Below, piece after piece: positions 7,335 to 14,941 of a DNA stretch of 43,091 nucleotides (positions are counted from its first letter, which is position 1; the number at the start of each line of letters is the position of its first letter). The notes under the pieces were generated by a model. That model saw only the letters and a list, made by a program, of their open reading frames with translations. It searched no databases and was not told the origin of the DNA. The stretch is from JACJYE01 sp964432875 (GTDB taxonomy: Bacteria > Bacteroidota > Bacteroidia > Chitinophagales > Saprospiraceae), in assembly GCA_964432875.1 (NCBI GenBank), contig CAYSPJ010000035.1:1-43091 (forward strand), written 5' to 3'. The position numbers and the translations under genes were made by a program.

Positions 7335-7648
7335 GAGGCCCTACAGGCACGGGCCTTCTCATCCCGTATTTATGCATAGGGCACCTAAGGCTTCTCCCAG
7401 CGGATCAAGCCTCCACTCAAGTGTATTTTTAGCCAATCGGGCAGTGGCAAAAATAAACCCTGGGTATAAGCTGTTATAGAGTAATCCTATTACTCATTAT
7501 CCGTGCAATTGAATCATTCGTACCTTGCCTCGTGTTAATGTACCCTTGCATCTTTGCGGCATGCTGAAATAAACATCTGAATCGTAGGGGGATATCCCCT
7601 TAAATTTCATCAATAGGGAACATCGGTTAATTAAATCAACTGAAAATA
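7335..7648. other. Intergenic region with palindromes and a weak promoter
   Basis: This 314-base gap has no convincing gene. It holds a hairpin right after the 89-residue gene (AGGCCC / GGGCCT), an inverted repeat GAGTAAT-cct-ATTACTC at 7479-7495, and a perfect 12-bp palindrome GGGGATATCCCC at 7588-7599. A weak promoter-like pair, TTG at 7525-7527 then CATCTTTG at 7549-7556 (21-base spacer), could drive the START-domain gene. The two palindromes flank that promoter and could be operator sites; that is speculative. Confidence 0.4.
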
Positions 7649-8296
7649 ATGAAGGTGATAATATTGTGTATGTCACTGGTGGGGGCATCCTACCCAGTGA
7701 GCTGGCCTGCTTTGTCTGCCTCACCCATAACTGCTTCTTCTGGGGAAGAGGATTTCAAATTCATCAAGGCTCAGGGCGAAGTACGCCTCTATGAACGCTG
7801 GCTTGAAATTGAGCCCGGGCGGAAAGGCCGAGAGATGAAAGCAGAATTTACCGTGCCCCAAGGCACAGCTGCTGTCGCCGCTTTATTGCGCGACGAAGGC
7901 AAGGCAAAGGACTGGATTCAACGCGCCAGTGCCTGCCGCCTGGTATCTGATACAAAGGACGAATCTTGGTTGGCATACGTCCATTACGGCCTGCCCTGGC
8001 CGATTAGCGACCAGGACTGCCTCTTGCGCTACGAATTGAAGCAGCAAGGAGGGCAGACCAAGATCGCTTTCCGCTCCGTGGCCAACAGCAGCTTCCCGCC
8101 TAAGTCCCGGGTCAAGCGCATGAAGGGGATTGTGGGCTCGTGGCTACTAAGGCCGCAGGCTGGCAATCGCACCAAGATTACTTACACCATTATGACTACC
8201 GAGGCGCCTACGCTACCCCGTTGGGTGACCGACCCACACGTGCAGAGTAATCTGCTGGATACCATGAATGCCTTTTATGCACTGTTGAAAGGGTAG
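7649..8296 (+). CDS. START-like lipid-binding domain protein
   Basis: A 215-residue protein with an N-terminal signal-like hydrophobic stretch (residues 1-20), then a START/SRPBCC-type domain (about 35-215). Typical elements are YERWLEIEPGRKGREMKAEF, WIQRASACRLV, SWLAYVHYGLPWPISDQDCLLRYE split by short loops, and a closing C-terminal helix NLLDTMNAFYALL. Members bind lipids or other hydrophobic ligands in a deep cavity; the ligand here is unknown. It begins a plus-strand run with the DUF2062 gene (29 bases downstream) and an SDR gene, which suggests a shared role in lipid or envelope metabolism. That role is inferred from context. Confidence 0.75.
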   Translation: MKVIILCMSLVGASYPVSWPALSASPITASSGEEDFKFIKAQGEVRLYERWLEIEPGRKGREMKAEFTVPQGTAAVAALLRDEGKAKDWIQRASACRLVSDTKDESWLAYVHYGLPWPISDQDCLLRYELKQQGGQTKIAFRSVANSSFPPKSRVKRMKGIVGSWLLRPQAGNRTKITYTIMTTEAPTLPRWVTDPHVQSNLLDTMNAFYALLKG

Positions 8297-8325
8297 GGGG
8301 GGAAGGATGTCATAAATTTATCGTC

Positions 8326-8790
8326 ATGGTTTGGAAATTTATAAAGGGGCTCCCCCAAAGGTTGATTACTCGCCTGGCTTCCATCCAGGCTCACCCCCGG
8401 CAGATCGCTGGTGGGTATGCCTTGGGGTTTTTCTTGGGCACTACCCCTTTTATAGGGCTAAAAGTTTGGATTGCCTTAGTGGTAGCCACCGTGTTAAAAT
8501 GGAACCGGCCTGCCGCCGTCATTGGGGTGTACCACATCAACGGGCTCACTGGGCCGCCCTTCTATGCTTTAGCCTTCCTGCTTGGGAAACTGGTGCTGGG
8601 AACTCAACTGCAGTTCGTGATGCCAGATGATTACAATCTAAAAGCTATTTTTTTGGCATTTATGGGCAACTGGGATATTTTTGCTACCTTACTCATCGGT
8701 GGGTTGATCATTGGCATACCCGGCACTATTCTTTTGTATCTTGCCAGCTATCACCTGGTAAAACCATCAAAAACAAACACCTTGGAATAA
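8326..8790 (+). CDS. DUF2062 membrane protein
   Basis: A 154-residue protein with three hydrophobic segments. It contains the conserved DUF2062 features: the opening HPRQIAGGYALGFFLGTTPF, then KVWIALVVATVLKWNRPAAV, then NGLTGPPFYALAFLLG, and a Gly-rich final segment (LLIGGLIIGIPGTILLYL). The family has no firm function; some members are fused to or lie near glycosyltransferase or lipid-modification genes. Its stop overlaps the start of the SDR gene by one base (TAATG), so the two are co-translated. It follows the START gene by 29 bases. Confidence 0.85.
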   Translation: MVWKFIKGLPQRLITRLASIQAHPRQIAGGYALGFFLGTTPFIGLKVWIALVVATVLKWNRPAAVIGVYHINGLTGPPFYALAFLLGKLVLGTQLQFVMPDDYNLKAIFLAFMGNWDIFATLLIGGLIIGIPGTILLYLASYHLVKPSKTNTLE

Positions 8791-9647
8791 TGTATCATGA
8801 AAAATTCACCCTGATTACCGGTGCCAGTAGAGGCCTGGGCCGGCAGATTGCGCTGGAATGTGCTGGACGGGGGCACAACCTGATCCTGGTGTCCTTGCCT
8901 GGTTGTGGACTATCTCTCCTGGCCCTAGAGATAGAAGCCCGTTATGGGGTCGAAGTAGCCGCTATCGAAACCGACTTAACGGAATCTGGTACCGTGAATG
9001 CCCTGGTGCAGGAGGTCTTGTCGAAATACGCCGTCAATTGCCTGATCAACAACGCGGGCATCGGCGGCACGGCACCTATCGCGCAGGCAGACGTGGGGCA
9101 TCTCGACAGCATGTTGCTGCTGAACATCCGCAGTATGGTGCTGCTCACGCGCCTGCTGCTGCCCGAGTTGTTGCGGCATGAGCGAGCTTATATCCTCAAT
9201 GTATCCAGCGCTGCCGCTTTCAGCCCCATGGCCTATAAGGCCGTCTATGCAGCCTCGAAAGCTTTCGTCAACAACTTTTCGCAAGCGCTGCGCGAAGAGC
9301 TTCGAGGAGGGGGCGTATCGGTTAGTGTAGTAAGCCCCGGCCCGATGGTTACCAATTTTAGCGTCGCCCGCCGTATTGTACAGCAGGGGTTCCTGAGCAA
9401 GCTAGCCTTAGTGGCGGTTCGCGAAGTGGCTTACCTCGCGGTTAAAGGTATGCTAGCCAATAAACCATTGATCATCCCTGGCTTAACCAATAAAACATAT
9501 TACTTTCTGATGAAGATATTGCCCTCCTACCTGCGTTTGCGCTTGATATCCAAGGGCACGCGCCGGGAGTTGCGCTACCAGGAAAAGAATCAGCTGGTAG
9601 CCGCACCAGCCGAAAGCCAACTTTCTTTTAGAAATCAGATCAATTAG
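8790..9647 (+). CDS. Short-chain dehydrogenase/reductase (SDR)
   Basis: A 285-residue classical SDR oxidoreductase using NAD(P)H. It has TGASRGLG (10-17) for the cofactor, NNAG (87-90), the catalytic Ser in NVSSAA (about 140) and YAASK with Tyr153 and Lys157. A further PGPMVTNF segment and a long, basic C-terminal extension rich in hydrophobic residues (KTYYFLMKILPSYLRLRLI) resemble SDRs acting on lipid substrates near the membrane. The ATG overlaps the DUF2062 stop. Its TAG stop (9645-9647) overlaps the convergent radA stop, leaving no room for a terminator between them. The substrate cannot be told. Confidence 0.9.
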   Translation: MYHEKFTLITGASRGLGRQIALECAGRGHNLILVSLPGCGLSLLALEIEARYGVEVAAIETDLTESGTVNALVQEVLSKYAVNCLINNAGIGGTAPIAQADVGHLDSMLLLNIRSMVLLTRLLLPELLRHERAYILNVSSAAAFSPMAYKAVYAASKAFVNNFSQALREELRGGGVSVSVVSPGPMVTNFSVARRIVQQGFLSKLALVAVREVAYLAVKGMLANKPLIIPGLTNKTYYFLMKILPSYLRLRLISKGTRRELRYQEKNQLVAAPAESQLSFRNQIN

Positions 9648-11020
9648 GCAAACAGCGCCTGGTAAAGTTCCTCGATTTTGCCGGCCGTGCGGATGCGGAT
9701 ATCGTAACGCTGAGGGTCTAGCCCCTTGGTATTGTACTTGGAGATGAAAATCTCTTTGAACCCCAGGCGGTTGGCTTCCTGGATGCGCTGCTCGATGCGG
9801 TTTACCGCGCGGATTTCCCCCGATAGGCCGACCTCGCCGGCGAAGCATACATCCGCAGGGATGGATACGTCCTGGAGCGAAGAAATCAAAGCGCTGACAA
9901 TGGCTAGGTCTATGGCCGGGTCGTCCACCCGGATGCCGCCGGCGATGTTGAGGAAGACGTCGTTTTGGGCAAAGGGCAGGCCGGCTCGTTTCTCCAATAC
10001 AGCCAGCAGCATACTGAGGCGTCGCAAGTCAAAGCCCGTGGCGGAGCGCTGGGGGGCGCTATAGACCGAACGGCTCACCAGGGCTTGCGCTTCAATGAGC
10101 ATGGGGCGGAGCCCCTCAATAGTAGCCGCCACTGCGCTGCCGCTCAAGCCTTCGTCTTTTTGGGAGAGCAGTAGTTCCGAGGGGTTGGGCACTTCCCGCA
10201 GGCCGCTGGCCTGCATCTCGTAGATACCCAGTTCATCGGTACTCCCAAAACGGTTTTTGATGGTGCGCAAGATGCGGTAAGTATAATTTTGATCGCCTTC
10301 AAATTGCAGCACGGCATCAACGATATGTTCTAGTAGCTTCGGCCCGGCGATGGCGCCGTCTTTGGTGATATGCCCAATGAGGAATACCGGGATGTTGCTT
10401 TCTTTGGCGAAGCGTTGCAACTCTCCGGCGCATTCTCTGACTTGTGACACGCTGCCTGGCATAGATTCAATATGCGGGCTGGACAGCGTCTGCACCGAAT
10501 CGATGATGATCAGGCTGGGTACTAGTTGTTGGGCGTGATTGAGGATTTTGGTAGTATTTGTTTCAGCCAGGACATAGCACTGGCTGGGCTGCCCGCCGAT
10601 GCGGTCGGCTCGCATCTTGATTTGTTCTTCGCTTTCTTCGCCAGAGACATAAAGCACGATAGCCCCCAATTGCAGGGCTACCTGTAACATCAAAGTAGAT
10701 TTGCCAATACCCGGTTGGCCCCCAATGAGCACCAGCGAGCCCGGCACGATGCCGCCGCCCAACACCCGGTTGAGCTCTCCGTCAGGCGCCGTCAGGCGCT
10801 GGGTATCCCCGGCTTGTATTTCGGGCAAAGGGATGGGGCGGGGCGCGCTTTTTTTATCGCTCCCCTTCCAGGAGCGTTGTTTTTCCTCCTGGGTAGTCTC
10901 TCGGGAAATGACTTCTTCCACATAGGTATTCCACTCCTCGCAATGTGGGCATTTGCCCATCCACTTTGGGGAGGTGCCTCCACAGCTAGTACAAACGAAA
11001 ATCTTTCTGACCTGTGCCAA
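9644..11020 (-). CDS. radA: DNA repair protein RadA
   Basis: A 458-residue RadA, the RecA-like ATPase and branch-migration helicase in recombinational repair. It has a four-Cys zinc finger at the N-terminus (Cys10, 13, 24, 27 in CTSCGG and CPHC), Walker A GGQPGIGKST (100-109), the RadA-specific KNRFGSTDELGIYEM, and a C-terminal Lon-protease-like domain (LNIAGGIRVDDPAIDLAI, ICFAGEVGLSGEIR-like segment). Length and order are those of the family. The ATG at 11020 gives the standard MAQVRKIFVC start. Its last codons overlap the stop of the SDR gene tail to tail. Confidence 0.97.
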   Translation of the reverse strand: MAQVRKIFVCTSCGGTSPKWMGKCPHCEEWNTYVEEVISRETTQEEKQRSWKGSDKKSAPRPIPLPEIQAGDTQRLTAPDGELNRVLGGGIVPGSLVLIGGQPGIGKSTLMLQVALQLGAIVLYVSGEESEEQIKMRADRIGGQPSQCYVLAETNTTKILNHAQQLVPSLIIIDSVQTLSSPHIESMPGSVSQVRECAGELQRFAKESNIPVFLIGHITKDGAIAGPKLLEHIVDAVLQFEGDQNYTYRILRTIKNRFGSTDELGIYEMQASGLREVPNPSELLLSQKDEGLSGSAVAATIEGLRPMLIEAQALVSRSVYSAPQRSATGFDLRRLSMLLAVLEKRAGLPFAQNDVFLNIAGGIRVDDPAIDLAIVSALISSLQDVSIPADVCFAGEVGLSGEIRAVNRIEQRIQEANRLGFKEIFISKYNTKGLDPQRYDIRIRTAGKIEELYQALFA

Positions 11021-11287
11021 TGTTTGCTTGTTTTATTGTACGCCCTTACATATCTGAGCGTCGCCCGGTTCAAAAGTGCTCTAGATACGACATTTATGGC
11101 TGAAATCTTGAATTTTCGGGGTGGGTTTAAAAAAAAATCCTACCTAGAGATGGGATTTTGCATGTGAGGGCTTATCTTAGCTGCCGAAAAGCTTTCTGAA
11201 AGCAAGGAAGCCTCCTTATTTAGTACTCAAATTTTTCTTGCTAAAGATTTTTTTGTTGAAAAAAGTGACACATTTAAAAATCTATGC

Positions 11288-11295
11288 TAACTTTG
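11288..11295 (+). promoter_or_regulatory. -7 element of the putative small RNA
   Basis: TAACTTTG matches TAnnTTTG exactly. It lies a few bases before a highly structured, terminator-ended stretch with no reading frame. No good -33 element is seen at 19 bases upstream. Confidence 0.45.
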
Positions 11296-11299
11296 CCTT

Positions 11300-11452
11300 A
11301 ATGCTAAGGCAGAGGAAAACCAAAGGGTTTTTCGATTCCATCAAGATAATCATCTCTTTCGATTGAAGAGTATTTATATGTAGATTGTTTTCATTTGGTT
11401 TTTTGGGGTTATACAGGGTGCTATACTTCGGTGTAGTTACCCTGTTTTTTTT
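11300..11452 (+). ncRNA. Putative structured small RNA (~150 nt)
   Basis: This transcript is inferred from signals rather than recognised. A TAnnTTTG box ends at 11295. Then AAAACCAAA (11316-11324) can pair perfectly with TTTGGTTTT (11394-11402), closing a domain that contains a CTCTTT / GAAGAG hairpin (11354-11359 with 11365-11370). AAAACC could instead pair with GGTTTT at 11326-11331, so two exclusive folds are possible. The unit ends in a strong intrinsic terminator with a UUCG tetraloop. No gene follows on this strand, which argues against a leader or attenuator. It sits between radA and the DksA-type gene, both on the other strand. It does not match SRP RNA, tmRNA or RNase P; a 6S-like RNA cannot be excluded. 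Confidence 0.5.
11414..11452 (+). terminator. Intrinsic terminator with UUCG tetraloop
   Basis: CAGGGT (11414-11419) and CTATAC (11421-11426) pair with GTGTAG (11431-11436) and ACCCTG (11439-11444) around a C(TTCG)G loop. Eight T residues follow (11445-11452). This is among the clearest terminators in the window and fits the plus strand only. Confidence 0.85.
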
Positions 11453-11637
11453 ATTGAAGCTTCAGGGGGGCTTGGCTCTTTTTTTAATGGCTATTCAGCA
11501 CAGCTGGAAAAGCGGCGAGTTTGCGGCTAAGAGAATCCTAAGGGCAAGCTACTGGCAGCTTAGGCTCTACCTCATCCTGAATAGTTGCGTTTTTGAAATC
11601 ATGCCTTTCGCGCTTTCCCGTACTAGATGAGCTTCCT

Positions 11638-11979
11638 CTAACTGTGTCGCCCAGCGCAATGAATACATAGTGCGCTCTCTGGCATGAGCAATAAGCGGGC
11701 AGCTTGGATAGGCCTGCGGCAGCGGCTGCATATCCCGAAATCAGGATTATCAATCTTGGTGAGCGCTAGCCGCAAGCTAGATAACTTGCGCTTGCTCGAG
11801 CGTAGCGAGGCTTCCAGTACACCTTTATTATTAATAGCATCCATGCGGCTGATGCGGCCGATAGCATTCTCTGGCGAGATGGGCTGGGTAGATTCTTCCA
11901 AGCGTGCCACTTCCATTTCCATCTTGATGAGGGATGCCTCGATATTTTGCTTGAGTACGTCTCTTTCTTGCTGCGTCAT
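11638..11979 (-). CDS. TraR/DksA-type zinc-finger protein
   Basis: A 113-residue protein with an N-terminal coiled coil (residues 1-75, rich in Glu, Lys and Leu, including KMEMEVARLEES) and a C-terminal four-Cys zinc finger: FGICSRCRRPIQAARLLLMPE, then CIHCAG. This is the TraR/DksA family, whose members bind the RNA polymerase secondary channel and alter promoter choice with or without ppGpp. The ATG at 11979 (MTQQERDVLKQ) is preferred; an in-frame extension to 12102 would read through the terminator of the upstream gene. Many Bacteroidota have several such short DksA-like proteins, so a precise role is not assigned. Confidence 0.88.
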   Translation of the reverse strand: MTQQERDVLKQNIEASLIKMEMEVARLEESTQPISPENAIGRISRMDAINNKGVLEASLRSSKRKLSSLRLALTKIDNPDFGICSRCRRPIQAARLLLMPESALCIHCAGRHS

Positions 11980-12012
11980 GGCTATGGTGGATCTAATTAT
12001 AGTGAACAGATG

Positions 12013-12052
12013 AAAAACGCCACCAGCCAGACAAGGGCCGGTGGCGTTTTTT
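12013..12052 (-). terminator. Terminator of the Bax-inhibitor-1 gene
   Basis: AAAAACGCCACC (12013-12024) pairs with GGTGGCGTTTTT (12040-12051). On the minus strand the stem ends in a T-run, just after the Bax-inhibitor-1 stop at 12077 and before the DksA-type start at 11979. The flanking A and T tracts make it potentially bidirectional. Confidence 0.75.
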
Positions 12053-12076
12053 ATGCCTTCAAATGCCATTTCCTGC

Positions 12077-12844
12077 TTAATCTCTGGAAGAGAACAGCGC
12101 AATCAGCCGCAGTATCTCGATGTAGAGCCAAATTAACGTGACCAGCAGGCCCATGGCCGAAAACCACTCCATATAAGCCGGCGCGCCATATTGTTCGCCT
12201 TTCTCAAAGTTGTCAAAATCCAGCAACAGGTTCATGGAGGCGATACCTACGATGACCAGGCTGATGCCAATCCCCATCAATCCGCCTTCGTGCAGGAAAG
12301 GCATCCGGATGCCAAACATGGACAGCACCCAGGTAAGCAGATAAACAACCAGGACGGCACCCGTGGCCATAACTACCCCCGCGCGGAATTTGCTCGTCAC
12401 TTTGATGATGCCGGCCCGGTAAATGAACAGCATCAGGAAGAATACGGCCATAGTGAGGGTGATGGCCTGGAAGACGATGCCATTGAAGGCATAAGCATAC
12501 ATAGCGGAAATAGCGCCTACGAAAAGCCCCTCCAACGCGGCATAAAGCGGTGCCAGGGTAGGAGAGTATTGTGGCCGGAAAGAAGCGATCAAGACGACGA
12601 TCAGCCCGCCGATGGCACCCCCCCACATAAATAGCGGGCTAGGTGAGCTAAAAGCAAAAACAGCGGTCAGGAGCATAATGCCGCCCAGGATGAGGGACTT
12701 ATTGACGGCACCCTGCACCGTCATGCGCTCGCCAATAGTGATGGGTTGAGCCAAATCAGCGTCGAGTACGTCATGTGCAGTTTGCTGATAAAGCTGCTCT
12801 TTCATTACCGGGTTGCGCGATTCGAAGAATCCTTTTTTACTCAT
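12077..12844 (-). CDS. Bax inhibitor-1/YccA family membrane protein
   Basis: A 255-residue polytopic inner-membrane protein with about seven hydrophobic segments. It has a soluble N-terminus (residues 1-45) and segments such as SLILGGIMLLTAVFAF and IGGLIVVLIASF, with the C-terminal WLYIEILRLIALFSSRD typical of this family. Bacterial homologues include YccA-like proteins that interact with FtsH and YetJ-type pH-dependent calcium channels. Which role applies here cannot be told. A strong terminator follows it. The gap of 132 bases from the flavin reductase gene suggests its own promoter. Confidence 0.9.
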   Translation of the reverse strand: MSKKGFFESRNPVMKEQLYQQTAHDVLDADLAQPITIGERMTVQGAVNKSLILGGIMLLTAVFAFSSPSPLFMWGGAIGGLIVVLIASFRPQYSPTLAPLYAALEGLFVGAISAMYAYAFNGIVFQAITLTMAVFFLMLFIYRAGIIKVTSKFRAGVVMATGAVLVVYLLTWVLSMFGIRMPFLHEGGLMGIGISLVIVGIASMNLLLDFDNFEKGEQYGAPAYMEWFSAMGLLVTLIWLYIEILRLIALFSSRD

Positions 12845-12976
12845 GGTCTAGTATTAAGTTTTTTTATTTCGCCCCAAGATAAGGCTAATCATGAAATAGT
12901 ACATCATGACCGCTCAAAATGTTTGTTAGGCAGCGCCGCTTTTCATTAGGCGGGTCATCACAACGAGTCTATTGTT

Positions 12977-13600
12977 TTATCCCTGCTTTGGCCGGGCATA
13001 GGGCAGGCGTGACAAGGGCTCGGCACGATAATAGGAGTCTAGCCCGGCTACGGCTACTGCCGGAGCCTGCTCCAGCAAGACATGCCCTTCGCCATCCAGC
13101 AAAGCCTCTTCTATCAGCACTTCCACCACCCGGCCCACGATAAAGATAGCGCCATTGGCAGTGATGTGGTGTTCTTCCTCGTACTGCAGGCCTAATTTAA
13201 TGGGGCTTTCCTGTACGTAAGGTGCCGGGTGGGTAGGGGTGAATTGAGGGTGCAGCCCGCAAGCCTCGAATTCAGAAGTCTGCTCGTCATATTTGGCCGA
13301 GGTCTGGTGCGCTTCTGCATAAAAAGGCACCGTTACTTGATTGATGGTGAAATAAGCGCGCGACTTGATGTTGTGGTAAGTTTGCCGGGGCACGGTCAGC
13401 GGGCGGAGCATAAAACCCAGGCAGGGCGGCGTAGCCCCGACATGGACTACTGAATTGAAGATGGCCACATTGGCAACCCCCGCATGGCTGAGCGTGCCGA
13501 TGAGGTTGCAGCTCTTGAAGCCGGAGATGGTGTTCATCAAGTTGCGACGGTAAGCCTGGCTCATGCCCAGGATGTCGTCTAAAGTATACGTCTTTTCCAT
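12977..13600 (-). CDS. Flavin reductase-like FMN-binding protein
   Basis: A 207-residue protein of the flavin reductase-like/flavoredoxin family, which bind FMN in a split-barrel fold and reduce flavins or act as flavin-dependent oxidoreductases. Features are the N-terminal CNLIGTLSHAGVANVAIFNS, then GATPPCLGFMLRPL, TYHNIKSRAYFTINQV and a long middle containing the substrate loop (CGLHPQFTP). It starts 10 bases after the stop of the DNRLRE gene on the same strand, so the two may be co-transcribed although the products would work in different compartments. The substrate is unknown. Confidence 0.85.
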   Translation of the reverse strand: MEKTYTLDDILGMSQAYRRNLMNTISGFKSCNLIGTLSHAGVANVAIFNSVVHVGATPPCLGFMLRPLTVPRQTYHNIKSRAYFTINQVTVPFYAEAHQTSAKYDEQTSEFEACGLHPQFTPTHPAPYVQESPIKLGLQYEEEHHITANGAIFIVGRVVEVLIEEALLDGEGHVLLEQAPAVAVAGLDSYYRAEPLSRLPYARPKQG

Positions 13601-13610
13601 GTAGCAGTTG

Positions 13611-14798
13611 TTAGCGGATTAAAGTGAAATCTCCCTGTATCCTTCGTGCGCTGATTTGTTCGGCCCCATAGGTTAGGGTGTAGAAATAAAGATCGACTGG
13701 GGCGGGTTGGCCTTTGAAGCTGCCATCCCAGCCATGGCTCAGGCTGGTGGACTGGAAGACGTTCTGCCCCCAGCGGTTAAAAATATTGAGCTCCATGAAA
13801 AAGCCTGGGCAGGAGCCCACACCCAGTACCTGGAACAAGTCGTTGATGCCATCGCCGTTGGGCGTAAATGCATTGGGAAAGGTTGGGGTGCAGCGGCAGT
13901 CTTCCACCGCTATGACGTGCACGGAGTCGCTAAGGGAATGGCAATACTCCATTTCAATATGGATCACGTACCAGCCGGTGCTATCGGTATCAAAAGTGGG
14001 CTGTTCCGAGCCGTCTTGCCATTGATAGGCTAGGGCACCAGGCAAACTAGCATCCAAAGTGATGCTTTCGCCAGGGCAGATTACCCTTTCCTTTTCCTCG
14101 AAAACAGCGCTGGGGAGGGGCGCAAGCGGCGGCCCGCCATAGGTGACTTCCAGTTTAGGCCGCAACGCGGGGTTGCCGTTGTCGCGCTCGCTGGAGGCGA
14201 AGATTAGCTTTTGGTAGTATTCCGGCAATTGTAGGCGCAGCAAAAAACCAAAGCTGCGCTCTGGCTGGTTGACCATATCCTGCACCAGCGCGGTGACGTC
14301 GATGTCCGTATAGTCCTGATCGATACGGGTAGGCGGGGGGAGTAATAGCTCATTTTCGGTAGTAAAGGCTGGCCGGGTATTCCAGGTGACGACATCCTGC
14401 TCCCATTTTTCAGTGATGCGCTGTACCAACATCAGGTGGGGGCGGCCCGTACTGGAGGGTAAAGAGTGGGTGCCATCAGAGGAGTTGGCCAGGAAGTACA
14501 ACGACAAGCGCGCATCTTGGATCTGCGTACCCGCTGGCAATCGGCGCAATTCAGTGAATTCCAGCAGCCCCCAGCGGCTGCCAGGGATGCTGCCCCAGGT
14601 CCATTCCATTATCGGCAGGAAACTGCTGCCGTAGTTTTGGTTATAGGTGGGGCCAAAAGTGGCCGATTCCTGATCTAAGTCCCATACAATAGCGTCATTA
14701 GCACAAGCAGGTGCCGGCTGCATGATCAATTGGTTTTGAGCAGCCAGACCGAGGGCCCAGATTTGGGCGCATAACCAGAGCGTCCAGAGCTTAGACAT
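13611..14798 (-). CDS. Secreted DNRLRE-domain protein with T9SS type B sorting domain
   Basis: A 395-residue exported protein. A signal peptide (MSKLWTLWLCAQIWALGLAAQ) is followed by a DNRLRE domain (about 40-225: SRWGLLEFTELRRLPAGTQI, VQRITEKWEQDVVTWNTRP, then ALRPKLEVTY), a fold named after a conserved peptide and found in surface proteins. Next comes a short Ig-like segment (PGESITLDASLPGALAYQWQ) and the gliding-motility-type C-terminal domain (FPNAFTPNGDGINDLFQV, FNRWGQNVFQS, GWDGSFKGQPAPVDLYF). That domain closely parallels the one in the 4911-6100 gene and predicts T9SS secretion and cell-surface retention. It probably heads a two-gene unit with the flavin reductase. Confidence 0.9.
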   Translation of the reverse strand: MSKLWTLWLCAQIWALGLAAQNQLIMQPAPACANDAIVWDLDQESATFGPTYNQNYGSSFLPIMEWTWGSIPGSRWGLLEFTELRRLPAGTQIQDARLSLYFLANSSDGTHSLPSSTGRPHLMLVQRITEKWEQDVVTWNTRPAFTTENELLLPPPTRIDQDYTDIDVTALVQDMVNQPERSFGFLLRLQLPEYYQKLIFASSERDNGNPALRPKLEVTYGGPPLAPLPSAVFEEKERVICPGESITLDASLPGALAYQWQDGSEQPTFDTDSTGWYVIHIEMEYCHSLSDSVHVIAVEDCRCTPTFPNAFTPNGDGINDLFQVLGVGSCPGFFMELNIFNRWGQNVFQSTSLSHGWDGSFKGQPAPVDLYFYTLTYGAEQISARRIQGDFTLIR

Positions 14799-14807
14799 TA
14801 GATGTCG

Positions 14808-14838
14808 TTGTTAAAATGTGTGAAATAGGTTATATTTG
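14808..14838 (+). promoter_or_regulatory. Upstream candidate promoter of vsr
   Basis: TTG at 14808-14810, a 20-base spacer and TATATTTG at 14831-14838 fit the Bacteroidota pattern. It would give a leader of about 95 bases for the gene at 14942. Confidence 0.4.
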
Positions 14839-14880
14839 TAGCGCATGAACTGTTGAACTAGCAATTGGTGGAGCGCGAAC

Positions 14881-14909
14881 GTTGGGTAAAAATAAAAAAA
14901 ATATTTTTG
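14881..14909 (+). promoter_or_regulatory. Proximal candidate promoter of vsr
   Basis: GTTG at 14881-14884, a 17-base spacer and TATTTTTG at 14902-14909 lie about 33 bases before the vsr ATG at 14942. It is the better placed of two candidates. Confidence 0.45.
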
Positions 14910-14941
14910 TGCGACCAATGGCGCTTAAAATTTAACGCATC

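Larger units (their letters stand above)
11021..11637. other. Long intergenic region between radA and the DksA-type gene
   Basis: Apart from the putative small RNA and terminator (11288-11452), this 617-base stretch holds no convincing gene. An 81-codon plus-strand frame at 11385-11630 overlaps the terminator and has no coding character. A hairpin CCTAAG / CTTAGG (11537-11542 with 11559-11564) downstream of the DksA-type stop could help end that minus-strand transcript. Confidence 0.5.

Noticed and set aside
11385..11630. An 81-codon plus-strand frame between radA and the DksA-type gene
   Set aside because: It starts inside the putative small RNA, runs through its terminator hairpin, and has no coding-like composition.
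11980..12102. A 41-codon N-terminal extension of the DksA-type protein
   Set aside because: It reads through the terminator hairpin at 12013-12052 and adds sequence unlike the family.
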